Positions 42,563 through 54,943 are shown, counted from the stretch's first letter. The stretch is DNA of 64,000 nucleotides from Tetradesmus obliquus (GCA_030272155.1 CP126196.1:5022501-5086500), one strand, 5' to 3'. The notes: generated by a model not told the origin, from the letters alone. A program made the numbers and translations.

Positions 42563-45178
42563 CCATCTGCAGCTGCACCAGCGTCCGCAGCCACAGCGCG
42601 CCCAGCACGCTGCTGCTGCTGCCGCACTGGGCTGCAGTCGCTCCAGTTCGCGGTGTCCGCCTCTGGCGAGGGTGCAGCTGCCGCCCTGGCGAAGCTGCCT
42701 GCTGCAGCCTTACCGGCCCGCGCTGCTTTGCTGCTGGCGTCACCCACCGCGCTTCCATGCACCCAACGACTTCCTGCCGCTCTGACTGCGCTGTCACTAG
42801 GCTCTGCAGCAGTACTATGTATCTCATGTGTGTTGCTGGTTAGCTGCGACACGCGCGCCTTGATTGCAGCATCCAGCTCCGCCATCGTCCTGTAGTCCTG
42901 CAGCATGCGCATGGCCTGCTCACCCCCAGCCACAGCAGCATACGCAGCATCACCCGCTGCGCCTGCAGCTGCAGCACCCTCCTGCCCCACGCCTCTGCTG
43001 CTCGCTCCATCAGCTGCACCGGCAGCAACACCCTGCTGCTGCTGCTGGACAGCCCGTGGTGACAGCAGCAGCATCGCGCTGCTGCTGCTGCTGTCTCGTG
43101 GTGTGACAGTGCCGCCAGGCAGGCGCTGCCGCGCTGCAGAGCGCTCCCGGGCTTTACTCACGATGCTGCACACGTCGCTGGCCCTGCTGCCGGGCCTGCT
43201 GCTGGCTGGCCTGTCCCCTGCCATGCTGCCTGCCATGCTGCTGCCACTCATCATGCTCACGCGTGACAAGTCAACAGTCAGGGTGCTGTGTGCGGCATTC
43301 AGCGGCCTCCTACCAGCGCCAGCGCCTGCTGCTAAGGGAGTAACAGCAGTAGCTGAGCAGCGCTGCCGCAGAGACTGCTCCTGCACTCCAGGGCATGACC
43401 TGCCGTATGCACCAGCGCCGCGGTACTCTGCAGCTACTGGCTGCCATGCGCTGGTGGTGTGCGCTGCTGCTGGATCATACTCAGGGCTAGCCGTGCGGCC
43501 ATGCACAGCATCCTGGTGCCTGGCCCCAGCAGCAGCAGCAGCAGCACTGCGGGCGCTGCTGCCGCCGTGGCTGAGCTGGCGCACCAGGCTGGCAGTGAGC
43601 TGCTGCCTGCCTGCCTGCTGCAGCAGCCGCCGGGGGCTCGGCAGCATCTCACTCGGCGAGCGCAAGCTGTATGGCACCGGCGGCATAACCAACTGCGCCT
43701 GGTGCTGTGTGATATGTGTACTGCTGCTGCCTGCCACATCAGCGTTGCCTGCGCCGCTGCCGCTGCAGCCGGCCAGCTGCACTTTATGTTCAGCAGTGCT
43801 GCTGCCAGGCAGCGCGCCCGCAACCACGCTGCCAGTGATGACGCTGCTGCACTCGAGGCTGGCTGCTGCTGCTGCTGCTGCAGGCCCGCGCTGCCTGCTC
43901 GACGCGCGGCTGCTGCCGCTGCCCTTGCTGACGGGGCTCACAGATGCACACAAGGCCGGCACATCACTGCAAGGTGCTGCTGCTGCTGCTGCTGCTGTGG
44001 ATGCCATGCCCTCGGCAGCAAGGCCCTGTCCTCTAGGCGTGTACTGCAGCCACCACTGCTGCTGCGGCTGGCACCCATTGTCACTTGAGCTGCCCTGCAC
44101 TACCACGTTCTGGTGCCCATCATGGCTGCAGCTGCCTGGGTCACTTGTGTGACGAGCTTGCTGCTGCTGCTGGGTAGATGGCGCGATGCCAGCCTGGGGC
44201 TTCGCCGCCGATGGCTCAGCTAGTGCTGCTGCAGCAGCCAGCAGCGAGCGCTGTGCCTGCAGCGCTGCTGCAGCAGTGACGGCCGTGCTGCTGGCCTCAG
44301 CATACAGCTGCTGCTGCTGCTGCTGTGCTGCTGGGTGAGCCAGTGGCTGCACAGCACGCGGTGGTGGCCTGGCTGCAAACACCTGGCTGGCCACTGCGCT
44401 GGGCAGTGCTGCCCAGGCTGTTGGGGCTGGCCTGCGCTGCACTGACAGCAGCCGGCTGTGAGGCAGCGCAGTCTTGTTTGCCATGAGTGGGCCAGGCTCA
44501 GCAGGCGCTGCTGCTGCTGCTGCTGCTTGTGGTGGTGTTTTAGTGGCTGCAGCTGCCCCTGATGCCTCCTCTATCTCAGAGTTTGGCTGCAGCTCACCAG
44601 CTGTAGCAACTGCTGTAGGCACCTGCTCAGCACTGACAGCTGGCTCGTCAATGGCCCCACCCTGCTGCTGCTGCTGCTCTGCCTCTTTACCGCCACCAGC
44701 AGATGATGCTTGAGCAGCAGCTGCTGCTGGGCCGTGAGGTGCTGCCCGCATGTGTGCCATCCAGGGAATGCATGCAAGCTGCAGCTTCTGCAAAAACAGC
44801 TGTGGCAAGGTGACACGAGCCCCTGCTGCCGCTGCATCCGCTGCTGCAGGCACTGAGCCAGCAGCAGCATTGTCAGCAGCTCCATCACAGATATCGCTGT
44901 CAGCAGCTTGTGGCTCCTGTTGCGCTGCTGGGTCAGCCTGCGCGTCATGCTGTGAAGCATCAACAGCTCCACTGCACTCTGCGCCAGCAGCACCTTTCAT
45001 GTGCTGTGCTTGCTCTGCCTGCTGCTGCTGCTCAGATGCTTCCTGCTCATCTGTGCGCTTGCCAGCACCATCCTGACCTGCCTGCTGCGACTGTCCTGCA
45101 AGTGCTGCGCACCCTGCTGCTGCTGTTGGGGCTGTGATGGAGTCGATTGAAGCACTAGACCCCTCTTGGTTAGCAGTG

Positions 45179-45210
<32 letters not shown>

Positions 45211-45981
45211 AGCTGCTGCTTCTGGCTCCTCGCCCTCGCCATCTTCCTCCAGTATGGCACTGAATGCTTGTGTTGCTGCAGCGCCTGGGGCGCTGTCTTG
45301 CTGTGTGGCTGCCAGCCCACCCTGCAGAGCGCAGCAGCAGCAGCAGTGGCAAGGCAGCAGATTATAAGGGAGGGATAGCAGCACATGGGAATATGATGCA
45401 TGCATTGTCGGCCATGCGTTGCTAGCCAAAGTGGCCGGCGCATGACTGAGGTGTTGCTGATCAACGCGCATGTGTCGTCTTGCTCACCACTTGCTCTGGG
45501 CCACAGTCTACGCACAGGTGTACATGTCCTGCAAGTGCTGTGATGACAAGCTCTTCAGGTGGTGGTGCACACCACCTCAGCTCTGGACTGCATGTATACC
45601 TGTGTGTGGTTCTGAAGATGACAATGTATGTATTCGTCACTGGCATGACTGCTTAAGGGCGAAAAAATTGCAGCTGCAGCAGCCGCAGCAGCAGCAGCCA
45701 GAGCAGCCAGTGCAGCACGCTCACCTGCAGTGCTGCACAGCACCTGCTGGCCTCCAGGATGCGTTGCCGGTGCGCAGGCAGCACAGGGATGTGGCTCTGC
45801 CACTGGATTCTGTCCAAATCCTGTTCTGTAAGGCTTAACAGCTGCTGCTGCGTGTCATACCCAGCAACCCTGAAAGCCACTGCATAAACGTCCAGCCCTA
45901 TGGCTTCCAGGAATGGCCGTGCCAGCCCATCTGTGCTGCTGGCCAGGCTGCCTGATGCCTCCTGACCAGAACGTTGAAACT
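42220..45981 (-). CDS. SAM-domain protein with very long low-complexity Ala/Gln/Ser region (5' exon unresolved)
   Basis: Two exons supported: 45981-45725 and 45321-42220 (stop TGA 42222-42220), together at least 1118 residues. The first encodes a sterile alpha motif: FLEAIGLDVYAVAFRVAGYDTQQQLLSLTEQDL and PAHRQRILEASR, the usual five-helix pattern for protein or RNA binding. The second is dominated by poly-Ala, poly-Gln and Ser runs, with islands such as PPVPYSLRSPSEMLPSPRRLL, MLQDYRTMAELDAAIKARVSQL and NPFLSPSP that could be short linear motifs. The start is not resolved. The SAM exon needs a preceding exon ending in phase 1 (or phase 0 with the alternative AG two bases later), and candidate ATGs at 46090-46140 end in phase 2. 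More introns in the big exon are possible. Possibly a signalling scaffold; this is inference. Confidence 0.7.
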
Positions 45982-46861
45982 CTGTGGTGGCAAGATCCGT
46001 GGTTGCGCATGGCAGACAAGGGGTGAAAAGGTGGAGGAAGGGGCGGTGTGGAGTGTGCAGTGTGCAAGCATATTGTACTGCCGGCGCGCTTCCCGCGCTC
46101 TCGCCATCGCCAAAGCACAAGCGCGACAGCCTTCCGCAGTCATTTGTGTAGCTGCGCTGGAGCAGGAGAGATCACTGTGGACAGCTGGCGGTCAAATTTG
46201 CGAGATGGGAAGACGCTCACCAAGCTTGCAGCACGTGTTGCCCATAGCAAGCGAATGCTATATTCTGTAGGCTAGGAGCTGTTATGCATCCACACAATGC
46301 TGCAGCTCAGCGTGCTTGCAATAGAGACGTTTGATGGCTGGCTCAGCACGAAGAGCAATTCTGGTGACTAGATGCACTTTGAGCTTGATAAACGGCATTA
46401 CTTTGATTGTTGCATACTTGGCCCTGTTGCGAAAGCCAGGTGACATCGCTAACACCTGGTCAAGGGACCGCAATGTTCATAGGCACAAGGCGATGCCACA
46501 CAGCACGAGCGCGAAACGGCATCAACTTGTGACTCAAAGTCGTCTTGGGGCCTAAGGGTTGATGAGCTACTTGCCTTTGGTGTGTCACCGCGTCCCAACA
46601 GCATCAAACATTCAGTTCTGACATCCGCATACTCGATCCAATCAGAACTACACGCTATGATCTGATTTTCTACTCGTGTCCTTGTTTGACCCGTTTCATT
46701 AGTATCACCCACACCACCAGCTCCTGCATCATCTGTTCGTTGGCTTGCTTTCACTGGCAGCGCCGCAGCTACCTGTCCGGAGGTATTTCTTTATTCATGG
46801 GCTGCATATTAATCTAATTGAAACTACGGGATAGCAGCTGGTGCTCACAACAGTCAGTGCG
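45982..46861. other. Divergent upstream region of the SAM gene and the third SGNH gene
   Basis: Probably contains the first exon of the minus-strand SAM gene near 46075-46170 (an open stretch encoding ACALAMARAREARR) and the promoter of the gene at 46862. Neither can be fixed from sequence alone. Confidence 0.5.
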
Positions 46862-49800
46862 ATGGCAGCCCACCGGAGCTTGCCTATGACGGGCTCCTTA
46901 GCAGCATGCTGGCGCACCGCAGCATGCATGCTGCTCTTGGTGATGTTGGCAAACCCAGCAAGCAGTGTGCCGCAGTGGGCTCAGCATGCGGAGGCTACCA
47001 AAGCAGCAGCTCGCAAGCTGTCTGAGCGCCACTGGCACTCCCAGGTGCACCGCTTACAGAGCCTGGAGCTGGATGAGCGGCGTTTCGGAGATATCCTGGG
47101 TCATATTATGCGGCATGAGTACACGCTGCCGATCCCTCAGGTGCAGAAGTCCCTGGTTTACACTGGCGCAAACTTCAGGCTGCGCAAGCTAGTGCATGAC
47201 ATGATTCTGGGCAAACGCCCCTTCAAAGTAGGGGCCATCGGAGGCAGCATCACAAACGGAGCAAAGGCATCTGTGATTGGAGAGACGGACTGGTTCAGGT
47301 GCGGTGCGGGGTATGTGATTGTTGGCGCAGCATGATGATGGAGCAGCAGCGGCAGGCCTGACAGCGCTGCATCTGTTCAGGCTGCGGCAGTGTCAGCTTT
47401 TGCAGCTCCACTCAGCTATGCTGCCTAAGCAGCTGTGGCTGCTATAGGTGGTGCGTGAACTGTTGGCACGAAAACTCAGCCCTGCCGCAGGACATGCAGC
47501 AGCCGCAGTTTGGGCGGGTCAGCTGTAGCAGCGCTGCCACACATGCCGCGTCCCCCGCAGCAGCGCACCTGTGTGCAGGTTTACTGCAATTACCTGGCTG
47601 CTCACAACATTACAAACCAACCAAACACTGCATTTGAATATTGTCAACACACATTGCCGCGTGCCCCAGCCTGGTGGGCAAGTACATGAAGCAGGCCTTC
47701 CCCCGCGCCAGCATCAGCCTGCGCAACGGCGCGCTGCCAGCCACGCCCAGCGCCCTCATGAACATGTGCCTGGAGCAGTACGTGGACGAGGACGTGGACC
47801 TTGTGTTTGTGGAGTATGTGGCAAACGATGGCTCCAACAGGTGGGTGGCTTTGTGGTCATTTAATCCAGGTGTACACCGTGTCCATGTGTGCGACAGCAA
47901 TGAGACAACTGAACATGTGCCTGGAGCAGTACGAGGACGAAGATGTGGACCTGGTGTTTGTGGAGTATGTGGCAAACGACGGCAGCAACAGGTGGGCGGC
48001 TTTGTGGTCGTGAGTCCAGGTGTCTATGTGTGCGACAGCAGTGAGACAATGGGATATTTGCCTGGAGCAGTACGTGGACGAGGACGTGGACCTGGTGTTT
48101 GTTGAGTATGTGGCCAATGACGGCAGCAACAGGTGGGTGGTGGATCGCTGTGCTGCAGTTGAGGCTGGGTGTGCAACAGCAATGAGACAACTGAACATGT
48201 GCCTGGAGCAGTACGTGGACGAGGACGTGGACCTGGTGTTTGTGGAGTACGTGGCTAATGACGGCAGCAACAGGTGGGCAATAGTTGGTTTTGAGGGGTG
48301 TCAAAGCAGATGTTCCTGGAGCAGTACGTGGACAAGGACGTGGACCTGGCGTTTGTCGAGTATTGTGGCCAATGGCGGCAGCAACAGGTTGGTGGTGGGT
48401 GGCTGTGCTGCAGTCGAGGCTGGGTGTATGTATGTGTGACAACATTGACCAGGTGCAGGTTCACGAGGTGAAGGCTAAGGTGTATGAGCTGCTGCTAATG
48501 ATGAGCGCTGCCGCTGCTGCTGCTGCTGCTGCTGCTGCCGCCTGCGCCATGCAGGTTTGAAGGCCAAGGTATATGAGCATCAGGTTCCTTCTTTAGCAAA
48601 TTCAACTTCAAAGTAAAGCAAACTCAACCTCAAATGTGTTGCGAACCTCTGCTGCACTGTGCTGGCGCAGGTTTGACGAGGTGAAGGCCAAGGTGTATGA
48701 GCGGCTGCTGCGCAAGCTGCTGCACCGGCGCAGCAAGCCCGCGGTGGTGCTAATGCAGCTCATGCCCAAGGGCATGGCCTTCGCGCCAGGCAGCAGGTGC
48801 GGCAGGCGTTAGTAACAGATGATAGTACCGTTTTAGTTGTACTGTTCGGGCAGGCATGCAGGCAGCTGATACAGCTGATGCCCAAGGGCATGGCCTTCGC
48901 GCCAGGCAGCAGGTGCGGCAGGCGTTAGTAACAGTGATATAACATTGAGTTGCAGTGTTCCGGCAGGCATGCAGGCAGCTGATGCCCAAGGGCATGGCCT
49001 TTGCGCCAGGCAGCAGGTGCTGCAGGTGCTGCTAGATTGAACATTGAGTTGCACTGCCCAGGCAGGCAGGCAAGCAGGCAGCTGGTGTGGCTGATGCCCA
49101 AGGGCATGGCGGTACGCCCAGCAGCAAATACGGCCACAGCGGCAGCATGCAGTTGGTGCAGGAGGCATTGGTGCTTTCGCAGCATGTGTCACTGCACGAC
49201 TGGCATTGCTGCGCTACCCAATCTGCAGCCTTTTGTACACGTTGGTAGCAGGAACACGCATGCTGGTAATGCCTCTGCCTCTGTACAGGCCATGTTTGGA
49301 CCCCCGTCATGCCAAAACTCACAGCCGCCATTGCTGCTGCTGCTGCTGCTGTTGCAGGGAGAAGGTGCCCTTCCATGGCACGCTAGAGGACATCTATGGC
49401 GCGCAGGCGCAGTACTACGACCTGCCCTGGCTCAGCTTCAGGAATGCCATGTGGCGGCTGTCGGAGCTGCATGTGTGAGTGCGGCAGCAGCAGCAGCAGC
49501 ATGGTGTAGCAGCAGTGGCGGCTGTCCGAGCTGCATGTGTGAGTGCAGCAGCAGCAGCAGCAGCAGCAGCATAGAAGTGGCGGCAGCAGCAGCGTAGAGT
49601 GGCAGCAGCATGCAGCAGCAGGATTTGCGGCTGTCGAAGCTGCATGTGCGAGTGCGGCAGCAGCAGGAGCAGCAGCGGCATGGGTAGCAGCAGTGGCGGC
49701 TGTGAGAGCTGCATGTGTGAGTGCGGCAGCAGCAGCAGCAGCAGCAGCAGCGTAGAGTGGCAGCAGCATGCAGCAGCAGCAGCAGCAGCAGCAATGAGGG

Positions 49801-51758
49801 CTTTCGAAGCTGCATTTGTGAGTGCGGCAGCAGCATTAAGTAGCAGCAGCTGCAGCAGCAGCAGTGTGGTGGTTGGAGCTGCATGTGCGATGACAGCAGC
49901 ATAGAGTGATGGCAACGGCCGCAGCAGCAGCATGGAGCAGCAGCAGTGGGTGCTGTCGCAGCTGCATGGATGAGTGTGATGAGGCAGCGGCTGCACTATA
50001 CTTACGCCGGCCTCCCTGCCCCATGCTGTTTGTCTGCGGCCCTGTCATTCGCCACGGCTACAACTGGACGGACTTCATGTGGGACGCGGATTTCATGCAC
50101 CCCATTAAACCAATGCTCACGTTGTCCCCGCTGTTCTTGTTATCCTTGCTGTCCTCTGCTTTTGCAGCCACGGCTATAACTGGACGGACTTCATGTGGGA
50201 CGCGGATTTCATGCACCCCATCGACCCGGGCATGGCAGCCATATCAGACATGGCGGTGAACCTGCTGCAGAGCACCGCGCTGGGCCTGCTGCTGCACCCG
50301 CTGGGGCGGCAGGACAAGGAGCTGCTGCAGGAGCCGCTGCCGCCACCCATGCACGCAGGTGGGCGTGATAACGTATCGTTTTTTGTGTGTGTGTTAGCTG
50401 AATGTGTCCGTTGTCCCGCTGGGGCGGCAGGACAAGGAGTTGCTGCAGGAGCCGCTGCCGCCACCCATGCACGCAGGTGAGTGTGCCTGTTTGTTCGATT
50501 GTTTGTATGTCTGTTTGGATTGGGGGCGGAGGAGACAGCACTTTGCAGAACACAGACTGTGCATGTACAGCCAGCAATGGAGGGCTTCTCCAGTTCCCAA
50601 TGTAGCTTTTGTAGCAAAAGTAGCAACTGCGGGAAGAGTGGTGGCGTGCCCGTATGGTAGGGGGTGGTGGCGGCAGCACAAGGAGCTGCTGCAGGAGCTG
50701 CTGCCGCCACGCATGCACGCAGGTGAGCGTTTAATTTAATTTTATTTGTTTGAGTAGGGGGGTTGGGGCGGCAAAGGAGAGCATCCTGCAGAACACAGGG
50801 TGTGCATGTACGGCTGCAGCAATGGACGGCTTTACAAACGCCTGCTGTGTCACGCGGCTGCCGCATGTCCTATTGACTGCAGGCAGCTGGCAGGCGCATA
50901 ACCTGCCGTGAGATGTGGCTGCCGCACATCCATGTTGCAGTTTTTTGCTGCATCCCCATACCTTACTTATGCTGCACTATTTTGATGAAATCCTGCAGGC
51001 AACTGGGAGGCTAAGAACCTGATGTGCACCTATGGGGAGGCCTTCAAGCCCCTCGCTGACTCAGCAGCCTCTCAGGGCTGGCAGTTCATCAATGAAGGCA
51101 AGCGCGGTGCAGCCAAGTGGGGCTACGTGAGCAGCACACCAGGCAGCGTGCTGAAGATTGTGGTCAACAGCATGCGCAGCAGCAGCAGCAAGGATGGCGG
51201 CGCAGCAGCAGCAGCAGCAGCAGCAGGGGATGGCGAGAAGATGAATGTCATGCTGGCGTACCTGAAGAGCTACGAGGGCATGGGCATGGCTAAGTTTGAG
51301 TGAGTGGCAACGGTGAAGATTTATGTTAATTCCGTGCTGTAGATAGTTTGGTTTGAGGTTGAGGTACAGCCTGCAGCAGCAGAGCAGTGGCAGCTGTTGT
51401 AGGTGCATGGGCATGGCCAAGTTTGAGTAAGCGGCACATCAGGTCACACAATGGGCACACAGTGGGACACAGTGGCTTAGAGCTACGAGGGCTTGGGCAT
51501 GACCGAATGTGAATGACTGACAACAGCTGGTACATGATACTACGCTCTGATAGTTACAAAAAGGTCGAGGTAAGCCCGCAGCAGCAGACACATCTGCTGC
51601 AGTCTAGTCTTCGTTTGTCACCATGCCTCCCTGCACCGCCTGCCTGCCTGCAGATGCACCTCTGGTTGCAGCTGCAAGCCGCGGCCGCGCATTGACGCGC
51701 TGCACGGCCTGCACTGCCAGACCAACAATTCAGCCTGATGCCAACTGACACATCGGCA

Positions 51759-51789
<31 letters not shown>

Positions 51790-52573
51790 CAGGTGCACCT
51801 CTGGCTGCAGCTGTGAGCTGCGGCCGCGCATTGCCAATCACCTGCTGACACACCAGCAACCGGGCCTAATGCTATCTTTACTGCATGCCTGCCTGCAGGT
51901 GCACCTCCAGCTGCAGCTGCGAGTTGCGGCACCGCGCATCCTGCTGTCATGCATGCAACCCTGCACTGCCAGACGGGCAATTCAGCCTGATGCCATCTGA
52001 CACATCTGCACTGCCTGCCTGCCTGCCTGCAGGTGCACCTCTGGCTGCAGCTGCGAGCCGCGGCCGCGCATTGACGCGCTGCACGGCCTGCGCCAGTCCA
52101 CCATCTTTTTGGTGCGGCTGCTGGTCAGCCAGGCGGCCCGCTGCGAGATCAGCATCACGCTGCTGCAGGACAGCAGCAGCAGCGGCCACAAGTTCAAGGT
52201 GGGTGGGTTGATGGCTGTGGTTGGTGGTCAGCTGCGGAGCAGTACATGCAGTGCTATGTGATCGGGGTTGCCCCTGCTGCCCGACAGCAGCAGCAGCACA
52301 CACAAGTATCAGGTGGCAGCTGCTGAAACGGTGATGCGCTGTTGCCGCCATGCACGCGTTTGACCGCTACTGCTTTGTGCAGCATCCTGCTTGGCTTGCC
52401 TCAATACCTCAACCAAACTTTCAACATCACATGCCTGGACTGGCCTGGACTGGCCTAGCACTATTTGTTACGTCTTCATCTACCGCACCATTGCAGGTGA
52501 GCCGCATCTTGAAGAACAAGTACACCGGGGATGACACCGCATTTGCTGTTCTGCTGTTGCCGTAACACCACCG

Positions 52574-52606
<33 letters not shown>

Positions 52607-52691
52607 AGGTGAGCGGCATCATGATAAACGAGTACACCAGGGATGACATCGCATTTTCTGTTCTGCTGTTGTCGTAATTCCAACGTTCTGC

Positions 52692-52739
<48 letters not shown>

Positions 52740-52821
52740 AGCAGGTCAGCGGCATCATGATGAACGAGTACACCGGGGACGACATCGCATTTTCTGTTCT
52801 GCTGTTGCCGTAACACCATTG

Positions 52822-52896
<75 letters not shown>

Positions 52897-53015
52897 AGGT
52901 GAGCGGCATCATGATGAACGAGTACACCGGGGATGACGTGACCGAGAAGCTTCACGAGGAGCAGTGGCTGGGGCAGCTGCAGGACACAGCACACGGCGGC
53001 GTTGAGCGCGCAGCA

Positions 53016-53054
<39 letters not shown>

Positions 53055-53171
53055 GAGGTCAGCAAGCGAGAGGTCAAGGAGGAGATTGCCTCGGGCAGCG
53101 CAGCGGAAGATACATTGGATAAGGAGAGTGACAGGCGGCGGAAGCTGTATGCTGCTGCGTTCAGCGGCTGA
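46862..53171 (+). CDS. Secreted SGNH/GDSL-type hydrolase, third paralogue, eight exons
   Basis: Exons 46862-47298, 47670-47840, 48671-48796, 49358-49474, 50168-50358, 50999-51299, 52033-52198, 52899-53171 keep phase (593 aa). A signal-anchor-like N terminus (ACMLLLVMLANPASS) precedes the hydrolase. Block I is GGSITNG with nucleophile Ser129, block III is ANDG in FVEYVANDG, and block V D-F-M-H-P gives Asp297 and His300, so it should be active. A Cys-rich module (CTSGCSCEP) matches that of the gene at 18607, and the tail has a poly-Ser run and charged residues (KREVKEEIAS). Substrate unknown. Every intron except the first contains echoes of flanking exon edges, the densest example in the window. 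Start chosen at the first ATG with a hydrophobic leader. Confidence 0.86.
47893..48390 (+). repeat. Donor-side echo array after exon 2 of the third SGNH gene (four copies)
   Basis: The exon end coding MCLEQYVDEDVDLVFVEYVANDGSNR is complete at 47840. It is then repeated at about 47913-47991, 48056-48131, 48195-48272 and 48310-48388, each closing with AACAG|GT. Period is 80 to 150 bases and intron sequence (GACAGCAATGAGACAACTG) is co-duplicated. Copies differ by scattered substitutions. Confidence 0.95.
48463..48582 (+). repeat. Acceptor-side echoes of exon 3
   Basis: Two short copies of the exon 3 start (FDEVKAKVYE) at about 48463-48500 and 48555-48580, each after a GCAG. The complete exon starts at 48671. 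Confidence 0.85.
48868..49118 (+). repeat. Donor-side echoes of exon 3 (three copies)
   Basis: The exon end coding LMPKGMAFAPGSR is repeated near 48872-48912, 48977-49017 and 49092-49118. The first two keep GGCAGCAG|GTG. Confidence 0.92.
49510..49977 (+). repeat. Donor-side echo array after exon 4 (six copies) in CAG-rich intron
   Basis: The exon end coding WRLSELHV plus GTGAGTG is repeated about six times (near 49516, 49625, 49697, 49795, 49870, 49950), with CAG/AGC triplets filling the gaps. Later copies lose the GT. Confidence 0.9.
50045..50108 (+). repeat. Acceptor-side echo of exon 5
   Basis: Near-exact copy of the exon 5 start (HGYNWTDFMWDADFMHPI, including the catalytic His codon), 120 bases before the complete exon at 50168. 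Confidence 0.93.
50413..50722 (+). repeat. Donor-side echoes of exon 5 (two copies)
   Basis: Copies near 50413-50476 and 50666-50722 repeat the exon end (GRQDKELLQEPLPPPMHA) and end in GCACGCAG|GTGAG. The distant one is more diverged. Confidence 0.93.
51402..51512 (+). repeat. Donor-side echoes of exon 6 (two remnants)
   Basis: Near 51402-51428 a copy of GMGMAKFE with GAGTAAG. Near 51480-51512 a weaker copy of SYEGMGM. Confidence 0.75.
51649..51940 (+). repeat. Acceptor-side echo array before exon 7 (three copies)
   Basis: Copies start after GCCTGCAG at about 51652, 51793 and 51900 and repeat the CTSGCSCEPRPRI-coding exon start. The intervening CACATC..CTGCCTGCC stretch is shared too. The complete exon starts at 52033. 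Confidence 0.93.
52499..52790 (+). repeat. Acceptor-side echo array before exon 8 (three copies)
   Basis: Copies near 52499, 52609 and 52746 repeat the exon start (VSGIMMNEYTGDD) followed each time by the same intron segment (ATCGCATTTTCTGTTCTGC) and a CTG tract. The complete exon starts at 52899. Confidence 0.95.
52822..52897 (+). repeat. Longest (CTG)n tract of the window
   Basis: About 25 CTG triplets abutting the exon 8 acceptor CAG at 52898. Confidence 0.97.
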
Positions 53172-54247
53172 GCAAGCGTTTGTATGATTGGGAGAGCTGA
53201 CAGGCGCTCAGGCATTGATTGTGAGCGCACACGTATTGCTTTATGATTTATGTTTTGACGCGCAGCAGGGGTTGCAGGTATGCTCAAGCCTATACATGCG
53301 TTGAGCTCCTGCACCTGCTGCACACCGCATGTACATGCAGCGTAGCAAGTAGATTAGCATGGAAGGAAAGCACGGCGGCAGTAGAATAGTATGACAGCAC
53401 AGCAACACGGTGTTTGTGCTTGGGACATGGATTGTCTGCAGCAGATCAGGCACCACACCCGCCAACAATGCTGCACATGTGCCCGCAGTGCTGAGATGCA
53501 CTGCACATGCGTGACTTTATGTGCTGTTTGCAGCAATTGATGACCATGATGAGGCAGGGAGAAGTAAGTGCAGCTGTGCTGTCATGTGCCACGTCAGGCT
53601 TCATCGTCATGTTGCCGCACGCATTTATGTTGCATGCGCTTTGGAATGATTGACCTGCATGCACGTTTTAATCCTTGAATACTGTTGCCGCGTCAGGCTT
53701 GTGGTGTCACCAGCAACAGCACCACCGCCAGCAACACATGACAACAGTCGCGTGGCGTGGCCTCCCCTGCTGAAACTGCCTGCAGTATGTTGCATTGTGC
53801 TTGTATTGGATGACCTGCATGCAATTTGTAATTCTTTATGCAGTATGCTGGTGATGGTGGGTGACAGGCTGCCAGCTGGTTCGTATTATGGACTCTAGTC
53901 ACTGTATACTGCTGCTCATCTTGCAGGCAGGCAGAATGATCTGGGGTGTGACAGCTGTTGGGTGGCGCTTATCAAAACTAGCGAGGCGCGTTAACCTGCG
54001 TATCTGCCAAGGCAGTTGTGCAAACAGATGGTGTGTCACTGGCATGTGAGATGGGTTCAGGGGTGACTCCTGCAACTGCGTGCTTATAGATGCCGAAGTG
54101 TACTTCACAGTTCGTGGGTGATCTCAAGTGAAAGTTGTTTCATATATTGCTGCTCATCATTGTCATCCTGCTCGTAGCAGTGTCTGCGGCAGCAGAGGTG
54201 TTCCGTTGCTTTCTGTCCGGAGTCTGCAGTTCTCCACAAACAACAGC
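53172..54247. other. Intergenic region
   Basis: 3' UTR of the SGNH gene, with a TGTAA at 53827-53831, and upstream DNA of the next gene. Weak internal duplication (TGACCTGCATGCA at about 53651 and 53810). No gene supported. Confidence 0.55.
53827..53831 (+). promoter_or_regulatory. Possible TGTAA polyadenylation signal
   Basis: TGTAA 656 bases after the stop of the SGNH gene; long but possible for algal 3' UTRs. Confidence 0.3.
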
Positions 54248-54888
54248 ATGATGCTAAGATACAACATGCTTCATCGTAGACCTGCACAGAGCGTAAACCG
54301 CAAGGCTGGCTCGAGCCCCAGCCACCTGGCTTGTCCAGCCACCACAGTCAGGTCTGCCTCCCAAACATCTTCTGCTATACGCTTGCACATGCGAATACAC
54401 CCGGGCTTTGTGACACTTATGACCATCCCCAACAATGTCATTACCCTGATCCTGTGTGCATGTTGCTGCTACAGGCGCCTCACCACACCCTGCCGCAAGG
54501 TGCATGTGGCAGCAGCAGCAGCATCAGGCGTAGATGCGGACGTTGTCGAGCCAGCTGCCCAGGCACCATCAGCAGCAGCAGCAGCAGCTGAACAGCCTGC
54601 ATCCACCGCCACCTCAAGCAGCAGCAGCAGCCCGCTTGGGGAGCGCAGCACCATTATCCGCATCAGCAGCCGCACAGACGCCACCAAGACAGCAGCATAC
54701 ATCACAGCCACCCTAGCTGAGCTCGGCCCCAGCACTGTCCTGCGAGTGAGCGCTGTCGGCCCTGGCGCCATTCTCGCTGCGCTCAAGACTCTGGCCAGGG
54801 CCGGCGAGCTTACAGCCGAGCGCGCACCCGGCAAAGTGCTAACCCTCGAGCCGCGCCACCGCATGCTGCGTGCGATGCAGCCGCCAGC

Positions 54889-54929
<41 letters not shown>

Positions 54930-54943
54930 CACAGGGAGATGAG

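Noticed and set aside
42392-44152. Long plus-strand ORFs opposite the SAM-protein exon
   Set aside because: Antisense shadows of a G/C- and triplet-rich exon. The minus frame is open for the full 3.1 kb and joins the SAM exon in phase.
47857-48445. Minus-strand ORF with repeated LLPSLATYSTNTRSTS
   Set aside because: Antisense of the donor-side echo array of the third SGNH gene.
47841-48670. Echo copies as real cassette exons of the SGNH protein
   Set aside because: Inclusion from the visible CCAG acceptors leads to in-frame stops, and the family alignment is continuous without them. RNA data could revise this.
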